From the NCBI GenBank assembly GCA_019416685.1, contig DXWV01000071.1, forward strand, positions 1 to 64,000: DNA of 64,000 nucleotides, given 5' to 3'. Shown here piece by piece: positions 27,807-34,655 of the stretch. How positions within the stretch are numbered: the first letter of the stretch is position 1; every line of letters starts with the position of its first letter. The position numbers were made by a program, and so were the translations under genes. The stretch comes from Bacteroides sp. GTDB lineage: Bacteria; Bacteroidota; Bacteroidia; Bacteroidales; Bacteroidaceae. The notes beneath the pieces are model-generated. The model was not told where the DNA came from, did no database searches, and saw nothing but the letters and a program-made list of their open reading frames with translations.

Positions 27807-28175
27807 ATGAATTTTAAAGAAGCTAAAGCAATTTATCTACAGATAGCAGATAGAATCTGTGACGAGATACTTCTCGGACAGTACAAAGAGGAGGAACGTA
27901 TTCCTTCCGTCAGAGAATATGCGGCTATTGTGGAGGTAAATGCCAATACGGCCATGCGTTCATTTGATTATCTCCAGTCACAGGAGGTGATTTACAATAA
28001 ACGTGGTATTGGCTATTTTGTCTCTGTAGGTGCAAAGAAGAAGATTCTCTCTCTTCGGCGAAAGACATTTTTGAAAGAGGAGCTGGATTATTTCTTCAAA
28101 CAACTTTATACACTTGGCATTTCGGCAGATGAGATAGCAGAAATGTACCGGGAGTACAGTAAACAACAACACTAA
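27807..28175 (+). CDS. GntR-family regulator, YtrA type
   Basis: A 122-residue protein with a winged helix at residues 10-75 (IYLQIADRICDEILLGQYKE, RIPSVREYAAIVEVNANTAM, YFVS) and only a short C-terminal helical part. This is the small YtrA layout, without a ligand-binding FCD or UTRA domain. Such proteins control ABC exporters in the same operon. The palindrome at 26070 is the likely operator. Confidence 0.9.
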   Translation: MNFKEAKAIYLQIADRICDEILLGQYKEEERIPSVREYAAIVEVNANTAMRSFDYLQSQEVIYNKRGIGYFVSVGAKKKILSLRRKTFLKEELDYFFKQLYTLGISADEIAEMYREYSKQQH

Positions 28176-28191
28176 AAACAAAATCTGATTT

Positions 28192-28980
28192 ATGAAACGT
28201 ACAACTTATATACTTATAGGAATATTAGTATTGGGACTGCTGGTATTATTAGCCTTTGTCTTTTATGCCTCAGTAGCCGGCAACAAGCCAAAGGAGGACA
28301 AAGAACTCTTCCCGGAATCCGTGTCGATGGATGCGACAGGCATTCACACCGTAAAGTTTAGACTCGATAAGGAGAATGTGTACATCCCATTGTTGGGCAG
28401 ATTGTGGGTAAAACCTGGACAGGGGGAGACTAAGACGTTCTCTTATCCCAAAGGAGCTTCCAAATACTTTACGGTTGAACGTGAAAAGGACACCTTGTTC
28501 GTCTCTTTCCGTTACGATGAAAAACTGTTCTCAGATAAAAAGGGCGAATATGAATTGCCCACCCGTGGATTGAAATTTAATCTGGAAGCAGATTCAACCT
28601 TGAACCTCATTTACAATCATGTGGGCGGATTGGGTGTTGCCCTCTCCAATTTAACATTGGACAGCCTTTCTGTCCGGACCATGTTTCAGTCATTTTTAGT
28701 TGATTCCTGTAGATTTCGTGCATTGAATACGGAGGTCTTTTCAGGATCTTTCGATGTATACCGGAGTACAATTCGAGATCTGCACATTAATCTGAATGGG
28801 ATAGAAAACTGGAGAGTGGAGAAATGTGATATCGATACGGAATACCTGAGCGGCGACTATAAACATCAGTGTGAACTTCCCCGGGGAGAATGTCGCCAGA
28901 TGTTTTGGATTCCCCGGAATAAAGATGCAGAATTGAGAGTCACTTTAAAAACTGAGGCCCGTGTCTTGCTTCAGGAGTAA
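28192..28980 (+). CDS. Membrane-anchored protein of unknown function
   Basis: A 262-residue protein with one N-terminal membrane segment (YILIGILVLGLLVLLAFVFYA, residues 6-25, with one residue omitted here) and a large beta-rich periplasmic part. I recognise no domain; strand-like repeats around residues 125-225 suggest a beta-helix or DUF2807-like fold. It is the last gene of the ABC/GntR operon (16 bases after the regulator) and is followed by a strong terminator, so a role tied to the transporter is likely. Confidence 0.75.
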   Translation: MKRTTYILIGILVLGLLVLLAFVFYASVAGNKPKEDKELFPESVSMDATGIHTVKFRLDKENVYIPLLGRLWVKPGQGETKTFSYPKGASKYFTVEREKDTLFVSFRYDEKLFSDKKGEYELPTRGLKFNLEADSTLNLIYNHVGGLGVALSNLTLDSLSVRTMFQSFLVDSCRFRALNTEVFSGSFDVYRSTIRDLHINLNGIENWRVEKCDIDTEYLSGDYKHQCELPRGECRQMFWIPRNKDAELRVTLKTEARVLLQE

Positions 28981-29009
28981 TTTAAGATAATATTGTATTT
29001 ATTTTCTGA

Positions 29010-29051
29010 AAAGATGAGGCTGGTCCGAAAAAACGGATCAGCCTCATCTTT
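29010..29051 (+). terminator. Strong terminator closing the ABC operon
   Basis: AAAGATGAGGCTGGTCCG (29010-29027) pairs with CGGATCAGCCTCATCTTT (29034-29051), leaving an A-rich loop and one T/T-type mismatch. The stem's own A-rich and T-rich ends make it work in both directions. Confidence 0.85.
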
Positions 29052-29093
29052 ATATCGATTCCAAGATAGAACTGGATAGTGATTCTCGGATAT

Positions 29094-29121
29094 AAAAAAA
29101 GAGAAGCAATTGCTTCTCTTT
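29094..29121 (-). terminator. Minus-strand terminator, probably of a split tRNA gene
   Basis: A perfect 24-base palindrome (29098-29121, AAAGAGAAGCAA and its mirror) is followed on the minus strand by a run of seven T. No minus-strand gene ends here apart from the tRNA 3'-end fragment ten bases away. It is best read as the old terminator of that tRNA gene. Confidence 0.75.
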
Positions 29122-29130
29122 CTGTAAGTT

Positions 29131-29149
29131 GCGGAGATCCGATTTGAAC
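29131..29149 (-). other. Putative prophage attachment site (tRNA 3'-end fragment)
   Basis: Read on the minus strand, this is GTTCAAATCGGATCTCCGC: a tRNA T-loop (TTCAAAT), the 3' half of a T-stem (CGGAT) and most of an acceptor strand. The bases upstream on that strand do not complete a T-stem, so the tRNA likeness stops abruptly. A terminator lies just past the 3' end. This is the pattern of an att site left where a phage entered a tRNA gene; the restored tRNA should lie beyond the right edge. The 29150-29332 stretch holds no gene that I can support. Confidence 0.55.
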
Positions 29150-29332
29150 ACTCTTATTCCCGTTTCTGTAAGATGCAGATTACCAGCTTTTTACATTATT
29201 CGTAATATGGTTATTTTATATTATATTGTCCCAATTTAGTCCCGGTAAACGTCTTAAAACATAATCATAATTTACTGATATTCATGTTTGTATGTGTTTA
29301 CCGATCTTTCCATTTGCCGCCTTTTATAATCG

Positions 29333-29710
29333 TCATCCGGCAGCTTCGGCACTGTTGCCGTGGTATAACTCCAATCTAGCCGATAGAGTCGCATTTTCTT
29401 GTATAAGACGCTTAACCTCTTCTTTCAATTCTTTATTTTCCTCCTTTAAATAATTTGTTAAATTGTTATCGTTTGATCCTGAATTGTCAGGTGAAAGAAA
29501 TTTTTCCCCTTCCCCGGTTATTATCCACATGATATTAATAGTAGGATATATGCGGATAATATTCCTCAATGCGTCACTTCCAATCTCTCCTGTTATTTTT
29601 CTAATAAATTCCCTACTTTTCCCAATTTGTAGTGAAAACTGGTTAGGAGTTACATTTAATGCATCACAGAGTTGAACTAGTCTTTCTTTAATTGGAGTAT
29701 CTGTTTCCAT
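29333..29710 (-). CDS. Phage repressor-like HTH protein
   Basis: A 125-residue protein read away from the early genes. The N-terminal 65 residues form an XRE-like helix-turn-helix (ERLVQLCDALNVTPNQFSLQ, then IGSDALRNIIRIYPTINIMW with the typical WIITGEGE end). The C-terminus is a coiled coil (KEENKELKEEVKRLIQEN). Its minus-strand orientation, divergent from the rightward early operon with paired operator repeats in between, is what a CI-type lysogeny repressor shows. It lacks a LexA-type peptidase domain, so induction would not be by self-cleavage. Confidence 0.85.
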   Translation of the reverse strand: METDTPIKERLVQLCDALNVTPNQFSLQIGKSREFIRKITGEIGSDALRNIIRIYPTINIMWIITGEGEKFLSPDNSGSNDNNLTNYLKEENKELKEEVKRLIQENATLSARLELYHGNSAEAAG

Positions 29711-29726
29711 ATTATTTTTGTTAAAA

Positions 29727-29771
29727 GCGAAAAATATTCCCCTGTATATTTTATTATGCGAAAAATATTCC
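29727..29771. promoter_or_regulatory. Paired operator repeats in the lysis/lysogeny control region
   Basis: GCGAAAAATATTCC occurs perfectly twice, at 29727-29740 and 29758-29771, 31 bases apart (three helical turns), between the repressor and the early operon. A near-consensus -7 element (CATATTTG, 29773-29780) follows on the plus strand. The repeats are the likely binding sites for the repressor at 29333. Confidence 0.7.
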
Positions 29772-29882
29772 TCATATTTGCACTGTCAATTACAAATTAC
29801 TGCATCAAATATAACAAAAAGTTGCAGTACACACAATAGGGAAAATACCCTATGTCTATGTAAAATCTAAATATAAAATATT

Positions 29883-30119
29883 ATGGCTGTAACTAAAAAG
29901 CATTACTCATTTACGCCTGGTACATTAAAAGTATCCAGAGAAGACTATCCGAAATTGAAAGATCAGCTTTATAACTTCCTTGGTTGTTCGTCGGATCCTG
30001 AATATTATAGGAAAAAGAAAGACTATCTGAATATACCGGCCCATATCAAAGAAGGAATAGAAAAGATCTTCTCTGAATTTGGGGTAGATGTTTCTGATAT
30101 CTGGGATATAAAAGGATAA
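29883..30119 (+). CDS. Small phage early protein of unknown function
   Basis: A 78-residue protein, first gene of the rightward operon and therefore directly under the operator repeats. It is rich in Lys and Tyr (KLKDQLYNFLG, EYYRKKKDYL) and predicted helical. I see no named motif. A role as Cro- or excision-like control protein is possible from position only. Confidence 0.7.
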   Translation: MAVTKKHYSFTPGTLKVSREDYPKLKDQLYNFLGCSSDPEYYRKKKDYLNIPAHIKEGIEKIFSEFGVDVSDIWDIKG

Positions 30120-30122
30120 GCT

Positions 30123-30494
30123 ATGAATATACAGGCAGAATTAACCGAACGGGAAGAGGAAATCGCGGAAGTTATGGGGCTAGGCGCTATTTCCCAGAAA
30201 GAAGCTGCTAACATTTTGGGTATTTCAATTAAGACGGTAGACAATACCTTGCAGAAGATCAAAGAAAAGGCCGGTATTAGCAAAGCTGCTGAATTGACAA
30301 AGTTCTGTTTTTGCCGGAAATTTAATATTCCCTTGTCTATGTGTGAACCGGTAAAACGGTTTGTGGCCGCTTGTTTTCTTTCCGTATTCATATTTGGCGA
30401 ATATGTACATGCTAGTGATTTGTATCGAAGAGCCACTGGGACACGCCGGGCGCAAACGGAAGAAGTGGTAAGATTAAGACGAACTGAAACTTAA
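30123..30494 (+). CDS. LuxR-type HTH protein with hydrophobic tail
   Basis: A 123-residue protein. Residues 7-62 form a LuxR/GerE helix-turn-helix (LTEREEEIAEVMGLGAISQK, then ISIKTVDNTLQKIKEKAGIS). A hydrophobic segment follows (FVAACFLSVFIFGEYV, about 80-95), then an Arg-rich end. There is no receiver domain. A DNA-binding head with a possible membrane-anchored tail is unusual. It starts three bases after the previous gene and likely regulates phage early expression. Confidence 0.8.
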   Translation: MNIQAELTEREEEIAEVMGLGAISQKEAANILGISIKTVDNTLQKIKEKAGISKAAELTKFCFCRKFNIPLSMCEPVKRFVAACFLSVFIFGEYVHASDLYRRATGTRRAQTEEVVRLRRTET

Positions 30495-30512
30495 TACTCT
30501 GCCTAGTAGAGC

Positions 30513-30565
30513 GCCAACGGACAATAATAAGGCTTTAAACCGGTGACAGCCGAGAACAGATCGGC
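30513..30565 (+). repeat. 53-bp direct repeat, copy 1
   Basis: It matches 30672-30724 at 48 of 53 positions. Its last 17 bases fold into a 5-bp stem with a 7-base loop (GCCGA, GAACAGA, TCGGC). In the second copy the stem is GCCGG/CCGGT: an A-T pair becomes G-C on both sides, which indicates selection for the RNA fold. It ends four bases before the tRNA-like gene. Confidence 0.85.
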
Positions 30566-30569
30566 ATTT

Positions 30570-30650
30570 CCTGGAATAGTTCAGCGGAAGAACAAAAAAT
30601 ACAGATGATATCGAGTATTTATGTCGGTGGTTCGATTCCACCTTCCAGGG
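30570..30650 (+). tRNA. tRNA-like gene with enlarged anticodon loop
   Basis: The acceptor stem is CCTGGAA (30570-30576) with TTCCAGG (30643-30649) and discriminator G. The D arm is canonical (GTTC, loop AGCGGAA with the G18-G19 pair, GAAC). The T arm is perfect (GGTGG, TTCGATT, CCACC) after a five-base variable region (ATGTC). Between them the anticodon stem AAATAC/GTATTT encloses 12 bases, not 7, so no anticodon can be assigned. CCA is not encoded. It is not a plain pseudogene, since every other arm pairs fully. It sits between two 53-bp repeats in the phage early region. Confidence 0.6.
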
Positions 30651-30671
30651 CGTTACATAAAAGTTTAGAAA

Positions 30672-30724
30672 GCCAACGGACAATAATAAGGCATTAAACC
30701 GGTGACAGCCGGGAATAGACCGGT
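30672..30724 (+). repeat. 53-bp direct repeat, copy 2
   Basis: The second copy of the 30513 repeat, 48 of 53 identical, with its end hairpin kept by compensating changes. It ends 27 bases before the ATG of the next gene, so it would form the 5' leader of that message. Confidence 0.85.
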
Positions 30725-30751
30725 TATGTTTAACATTAAAAAAATTCTATT

Positions 30752-31051
30752 ATGGCAGGAAAAGCAAGTATTACAGCAAAAAAAGCGGAACTAGAAGTCT
30801 ATAAAGATGGAAGTTTCCACAGAATCGACACTCTTAATTTTAGACCGGGTGAGTACCCGGAGTTTACAAAGTTCCTGGAACAAAATTTTTCCTTAGAGCA
30901 AGTACATAGTAACACTAAAAAGAAATCAGGTTTTTATCTAGTAAAAGTTGATCCAGATAAAAGAGAAGATCTTCTTAATATTCTTAGTAACGGTCTGGGA
31001 AGTACAGTTGATCTTAATTCGCCATGTATTTATACTGGCACAAAAGATTAG
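30752..31051 (+). CDS. Phage early protein of unknown function
   Basis: A 99-residue protein with alternating charged and hydrophobic stretches (KAELEVYKDGSFHRIDTLNF, then a helical middle and a C-terminal GLGSTVDLNS). I recognise no family. It follows the second 53-bp repeat, and the next gene starts two bases after its stop. Confidence 0.65.
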   Translation: MAGKASITAKKAELEVYKDGSFHRIDTLNFRPGEYPEFTKFLEQNFSLEQVHSNTKKKSGFYLVKVDPDKREDLLNILSNGLGSTVDLNSPCIYTGTKD

Positions 31052-31053
31052 CT

Positions 31054-31233
31054 ATGGCACGGCATAGATGGACTTTATTACAGCCGACACCAGACCGAAT
31101 ACCGGGAGTCTATAAGGCTGAAATTTGTGTCAAATGTGGATGCGTTAAGCTCCACTTGTACTTAGGCCGGATCTACACTTCTTCTTATCTCCTTAATGGA
31201 GAAGAATTTTCAAAACTACCTGAATGTAAATAG
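31054..31233 (+). CDS. Small protein with CxxCxC motif
   Basis: A 59-residue protein starting at ATG 31054; the frame is open further upstream into the previous gene. It carries CVKCGC, half of a possible zinc site, with HRW and a late Cys near the end. The function is unknown. It overlaps no repeat and is one of at least five Cys-rich small proteins between 31 and 33.4 kb. Confidence 0.55.
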   Translation: MARHRWTLLQPTPDRIPGVYKAEICVKCGCVKLHLYLGRIYTSSYLLNGEEFSKLPECK

Positions 31234-31240
31234 TGAAATT

Positions 31241-31495
31241 ATGGAAACAAAAAAATGTACAGCATGTGGCAGCATATTGCCTATAAGTGAGTTTTCACAC
31301 CATCCTAAGACGGCAGACGGACTATGTAACGTTTGCATGAGTTGCCGTTCTGCGAAGATCTCTAAAGGGAAAAAGAAACAGCAACCAGGAAGTAATCCCC
31401 AATTAGCGCAATTTAAACCGCGTGAATTGATGGATGAACTTAGAGCCAGGGGCTACAAGGGGACATTAACCTACGTGCAAGAGATCAAACTTTAA
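31241..31495 (+). CDS. Small zinc-finger phage protein
   Basis: An 84-residue protein from ATG 31241; an earlier ATG at 31196 would overlap the previous gene. The first 40 residues hold CTACGSILPISEFSHH and CNVCMSC, a four-Cys zinc finger of the kind seen beside HNH-type phage proteins. A basic linker (KGKKKQQ) and a helical C-terminus (PRELMDELRARGYKG) follow. DNA or RNA binding is likely. Confidence 0.65.
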   Translation: METKKCTACGSILPISEFSHHPKTADGLCNVCMSCRSAKISKGKKKQQPGSNPQLAQFKPRELMDELRARGYKGTLTYVQEIKL

Positions 31496-31506
31496 AAACT
31501 GGTTTT

Positions 31507-32016
31507 ATGGGAAATGAAATAGTAAAAAATAAGCTGGAAAAGCTTAAAAGGCTGAATAGCTCTTTTCTTGAGAAAAAAGAACTACATAATAAAAAGATGA
31601 TGCGGGCCCGAAAATTTGAAACGGAAGAATTTCACTCGGAAAAATACAAGCTGTATTATTCATTAAGTAGTAGAGCGTCCGATCTTGCTTATAATATTCG
31701 TAGGAATTTTCTATATGAAAAAAGAATTATTGATTGGGGAGATGCCGAAAGTATTAAGATAGATTATCGTATTCGGTTGAGTAAAAAAGCCGAAGGGCGA
31801 GAGAACTATCTAAATAAGCATAAATACGGGCTTTGGTTTCTGGGTAGTTCTTTAGGTGCGGATTATGGTGAATTTACTTGTGATAAATGCGGATGCACGT
31901 TTTATCATTCACCTTCTGAAATAACACTGGCCGGTAAGGTTGTGTACAAATGTTGTTGCGGGCACTGCACCAATAGTATAATAAACAGAGATTGGGGGGA
32001 AGAACCCTATTTTTAA
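31507..32016 (+). CDS. Phage protein with C-terminal zinc ribbon
   Basis: A 169-residue protein. The N-terminal 100 residues are helical and highly charged (KLEKLKRLNSSFLEKKE). The C-terminus holds CDKCGCTFYHSPSE and CCCGHC, a probable zinc ribbon. I do not recognise the family. It is part of the tightly packed early operon. Confidence 0.65.
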   Translation: MGNEIVKNKLEKLKRLNSSFLEKKELHNKKMMRARKFETEEFHSEKYKLYYSLSSRASDLAYNIRRNFLYEKRIIDWGDAESIKIDYRIRLSKKAEGRENYLNKHKYGLWFLGSSLGADYGEFTCDKCGCTFYHSPSEITLAGKVVYKCCCGHCTNSIINRDWGEEPYF

Positions 32017-32030
32017 TCAATCATTGAGCC

Positions 32031-32303
32031 ATGGACGTACAATTAAAAGGATCAATAAATACGGAAGGGAAGGCTAGTTCATATATGAAGCTAGTAGTTA
32101 CAACCGAGTCAAAGAATAGGTTAAAGTACTATCTTGATTTATTAGGCTATCATCATATTGCCTACAAGGTCGAGAAAATAAAACTTATGGGTGATACTTT
32201 TTCGGAAGTATATGTATTGCCACATCATTATAAAGTTGCTAGAAATATGTGGAAACAGACGACCGAATCAGTACTAGATGAAACTGAAATATTTACAGAT
32301 TAA
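32031..32303 (+). CDS. Phage early protein of unknown function
   Basis: A 90-residue protein with a beta-rich middle (MKLVVTTESKNRLKYYLDLL) and an acidic end. No motif is recognised. It lies 14 bases after the previous gene and 12 before the next. Confidence 0.6.
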   Translation: MDVQLKGSINTEGKASSYMKLVVTTESKNRLKYYLDLLGYHHIAYKVEKIKLMGDTFSEVYVLPHHYKVARNMWKQTTESVLDETEIFTD

Positions 32304-32315
32304 TAATCAAATAGA

Positions 32316-32816
32316 ATGAAGCAATATAGAAAGAAAGTCTGCCCGGTTTGTGAGCGTAAACTTTGGTTACATAGCTTTTATAAATGTGCTTCTGGGTATA
32401 GTTCACACTGTAAGGAATGTGTTAGGGAAGAAAAGAGGCAAGAGTATGCAAGGAATCGTAAAGTTCCTGACGGTTGCTTTTTCCATGAAGCTAAAGGCCG
32501 GCTAGTAGAACATAAGGGATGTAGTACCCGAATTTTATGGTCGGGGAATATGCTTAGTTTATTGAAACGATACTATCCGACTACCCGTAATGAGGAACTG
32601 GCTGAATTAGTAGGGGTATCTCCTAGAACACTTACGCGTAAGGCTCGCGAATTGGGATTAGTTAAGGATCCCGACTGGCTGAAAGGGGTATATAATTATA
32701 ATCGGAGGGATGCCCAAGCAGCAAGTAAACGTAAAGGTTATCCGGGATCGTTTAAGTCAGGGTGTAGGGTTGGAGAAAAATTTTGGTTCAAAAAGAAAAA
32801 AAAGGAAATATTATGA
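32316..32816 (+). CDS. Zinc-finger and HTH phage protein
   Basis: A 166-residue protein. The N-terminal zinc finger has CPVCERKLWLHSFYKC and CKEC (residues 9-40). A helix-turn-helix follows at about 90-125 (YYPTTRNEELAELVGVSPRT, then TRKARELGLVK), of the kind found in HNH-endonuclease-like phage proteins. The C-terminus is basic (KFWFKKKKK). It is probably a DNA-binding protein. The next gene starts inside its stop codon. Confidence 0.7.
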   Translation: MKQYRKKVCPVCERKLWLHSFYKCASGYSSHCKECVREEKRQEYARNRKVPDGCFFHEAKGRLVEHKGCSTRILWSGNMLSLLKRYYPTTRNEELAELVGVSPRTLTRKARELGLVKDPDWLKGVYNYNRRDAQAASKRKGYPGSFKSGCRVGEKFWFKKKKKEIL

Positions 32817-33217
32817 GAATAATTAAATTTAGAGGCAAATCAATATCGGGTAAACGATTGGGAGAATGGGTTCATGGGGCTTATCTCCCAGACTTCGATG
32901 GATATACTCACCGTACATTAATTGTTGATTGTATTACTGGATTTTCAGAAGAAGTTGATCCTATAACTATAGGGCAGTTCACAGGGCTTCTCGATAGGAA
33001 CGGTAAGGAGATTTATGAGGGTGATATTGTACAACTTGACTATATTACAACTATTGGAAAACATCGCATAGGACTTTTATTTGAAGTTAGATGGTGTACC
33101 CAAGAAGGATGTTGGGTTGGATGGGATGGCTTTACAGGAAACACTCTTCAACAGACAAACAAGATGTTTGTAGTTAAAGGTAATATCTATGACAACCCCG
33201 AATTAATTAACGAATAA
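32813..33217 (+). CDS. YopX-family phage protein
   Basis: A 134-residue protein from ATG 32813 (ATGA overlap with the previous stop). It has the YopX hallmarks: IIKFRGKSI at the start, GEWVHGAYL, and the strongly conserved GQFTGLLDRNGKEIYEGDIV, then VVKGNIYDNPELI at the end. YopX proteins are common in temperate phages of Firmicutes and Bacteroidota; their biochemical role is not known. Confidence 0.9.
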   Translation: MRIIKFRGKSISGKRLGEWVHGAYLPDFDGYTHRTLIVDCITGFSEEVDPITIGQFTGLLDRNGKEIYEGDIVQLDYITTIGKHRIGLLFEVRWCTQEGCWVGWDGFTGNTLQQTNKMFVVKGNIYDNPELINE

Positions 33218-33227
33218 CAAGATAAAT

Positions 33228-33398
33228 ATGAAAATAATAAAGCAAGGTAAAAAGCCGATAAAAAGCAAACAGCAAAAATGCCCAGATTGTGATTGCATAT
33301 TTGAATATGAAAGGTCTGATATAAAATCAGATCAGAGTAAAGGCTCTTGGGTTGTATGTCCCTGTTGCAAGAGATGTATTAGCGTAGAATGGTTTTAA
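33228..33398 (+). CDS. Very small zinc-ribbon protein
   Basis: A 56-residue protein. It contains CPDC and CPCCKRC, 26-30 residues apart, giving a four-Cys zinc ribbon, after a basic N-terminus (KIIKQGKKPIKSKQQK). Start and stop are in phase with a clean spacing to the YopX gene. Its beginning is repeated in a tiny remnant at 33410. Confidence 0.65.
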   Translation: MKIIKQGKKPIKSKQQKCPDCDCIFEYERSDIKSDQSKGSWVVCPCCKRCISVEWF

Positions 33399-33409
33399 AC
33401 AAATTAGAT

Positions 33410-33439
33410 ATGAAAATAATAAAAAAAGGAAAATTATAA
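33410..33439 (+). pseudogene. Remnant of a duplicated gene start
   Basis: ATG AAA ATA ATA AAA and a following AAA-GGA-AAA repeat the start of the preceding gene (33228), then stop after nine codons. The upstream bases (AACAA, then AGATATG against AAATATG) also match. This looks like a tandem duplication that lost its body. Confidence 0.5.
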
Positions 33440-33449
33440 AAAGAATATT

Positions 33450-33728
33450 ATGGCAAAGAAAAAAAGTATAACTGTATCAGTTGTGGAACATAGCAAAAAA
33501 GTATGTGATCCATTACCTGAATTTGTAGACCGCATGGAAGTTAGACGTTTAGTTATGAACGCTTACAGAAAAGGCTATAATAAAGCCCACTCCGAGCATA
33601 TTAAATGTATGGCTAATATTGTAGATCTGAATTTGTCAGATATAGATTCCCCTATATTTACTCATACAAAGGAATTTAGGGAACACTTCGACTACATTAT
33701 GTCGAAAGTCAAGAATCTTTTATTTTAA
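33450..33728 (+). CDS. Phage early protein of unknown function
   Basis: A 92-residue protein with a lysine-rich start (AKKKSITVSVVEHSKKV) and helical middle. No family is recognised. It begins the run of four small genes (33.45-34.65 kb) before the radical SAM gene. Confidence 0.62.
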   Translation: MAKKKSITVSVVEHSKKVCDPLPEFVDRMEVRRLVMNAYRKGYNKAHSEHIKCMANIVDLNLSDIDSPIFTHTKEFREHFDYIMSKVKNLLF

Positions 33729-33745
33729 TTCAAAATCAATCAGAA

Positions 33746-34027
33746 ATGAATATATCTAAGTTACTGAAAGCTGCGGATGATGCCTACATAAATTATAGGT
33801 ATAGATGTGAAGCTCTCGCAAAGGAAGCACAAAAGTACATTAATTGGGATGATAAAGTCAGTTGTGAGCATCTGCCAGCAGATGGTTTGTGCATCTTGGC
33901 AACCGTTCCCGACGATTGTAATATGAGTGGAATGCCCGAATGTGTTTGCCCGGCAGATTCATTCTTCTCTTCGGTGAAAGCAAAAGAAACGATTACTCCA
34001 CAAGAATTTAAAGCGATTAGTATTTAA
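33746..34027 (+). CDS. Phage early protein of unknown function
   Basis: A 93-residue protein with an N-terminal helix (ISKLLKAADDAYINYRYRCE) and five Cys in the second half, widely spaced (CEHL, LCIL, DCNM, CVCP). The spacing is not a standard zinc finger. The function is unknown. Confidence 0.62.
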   Translation: MNISKLLKAADDAYINYRYRCEALAKEAQKYINWDDKVSCEHLPADGLCILATVPDDCNMSGMPECVCPADSFFSSVKAKETITPQEFKAISI

Positions 34028-34044
34028 CGTATAACAAGAAAATT

Positions 34045-34326
34045 ATGAGTAAAAATAAGAAATACGAACTTACAGATAAACAGATAGTTGCCTGTAAGAA
34101 AATTGAAAAAGCATTAAAGGAGGCCCGGAAAGCTGGGGTGTCGATTTTGGCAAAAAGTGATAGGTTATACGGCTATAGATCGACCGCTTTAGATAAGGCG
34201 TGCCCGCTGCATGAACACTGGAATTTTGATTATGGGAATCCGGTTCCATGTTTTCCGGCTGGCCCTATTCGTGGTGCGGGTGCAGATGATACAGAGTATT
34301 TTCCAAAAGGATTCTTAGAGGATTAA
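34045..34326 (+). CDS. Phage early protein of unknown function
   Basis: A 93-residue protein with a helical first half (KQIVACKKIEKALKEARKAG) and a loop-rich Gly/Pro/Asp second half. I recognise no motif. Confidence 0.62.
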   Translation: MSKNKKYELTDKQIVACKKIEKALKEARKAGVSILAKSDRLYGYRSTALDKACPLHEHWNFDYGNPVPCFPAGPIRGAGADDTEYFPKGFLED

Positions 34327-34342
34327 CATAAAACTAACCGAA

Positions 34343-34648
34343 ATGAGTATATCTAAACTTAATGAAGAGATTTCCAACATAAATAAAGTGTTGGGAGATC
34401 TCGCAAAAGATATAGAACAGCATTATAATTTAATCCCGAATAATCCCTACCAAGTGCATACACTCGTAGGGGACGTTTATAATGTTTATTACGTGGGATG
34501 GATTCCGCGCGCAACTAAATGGGATAAAGAGGCACGCGTAGATATTTTGTTTCGTTTCCATAAGATGAAAAAGAACGGAACAGTTTCTAGGCTATGGGAA
34601 TCATTTTATGCTAAAGAAGTCAAAAATATAGTAACTCTTCCTTTTTGA
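34343..34648 (+). CDS. Phage early protein of unknown function
   Basis: A 101-residue protein, helical at first (ISKLNEEISNINKVLGDLAK), then aromatic-rich (VYNVYYVGWIPR). No family is recognised. It ends seven bases before the radical SAM gene. Confidence 0.62.
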   Translation: MSISKLNEEISNINKVLGDLAKDIEQHYNLIPNNPYQVHTLVGDVYNVYYVGWIPRATKWDKEARVDILFRFHKMKKNGTVSRLWESFYAKEVKNIVTLPF

Positions 34649-34655
34649 TTTAATT

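Noticed and set aside
29131..29149. A complete tRNA gene at the prophage edge
   Set aside because: Only the T-loop and 3' side are present; bases further along the minus strand do not pair to make a T-stem or other arms.
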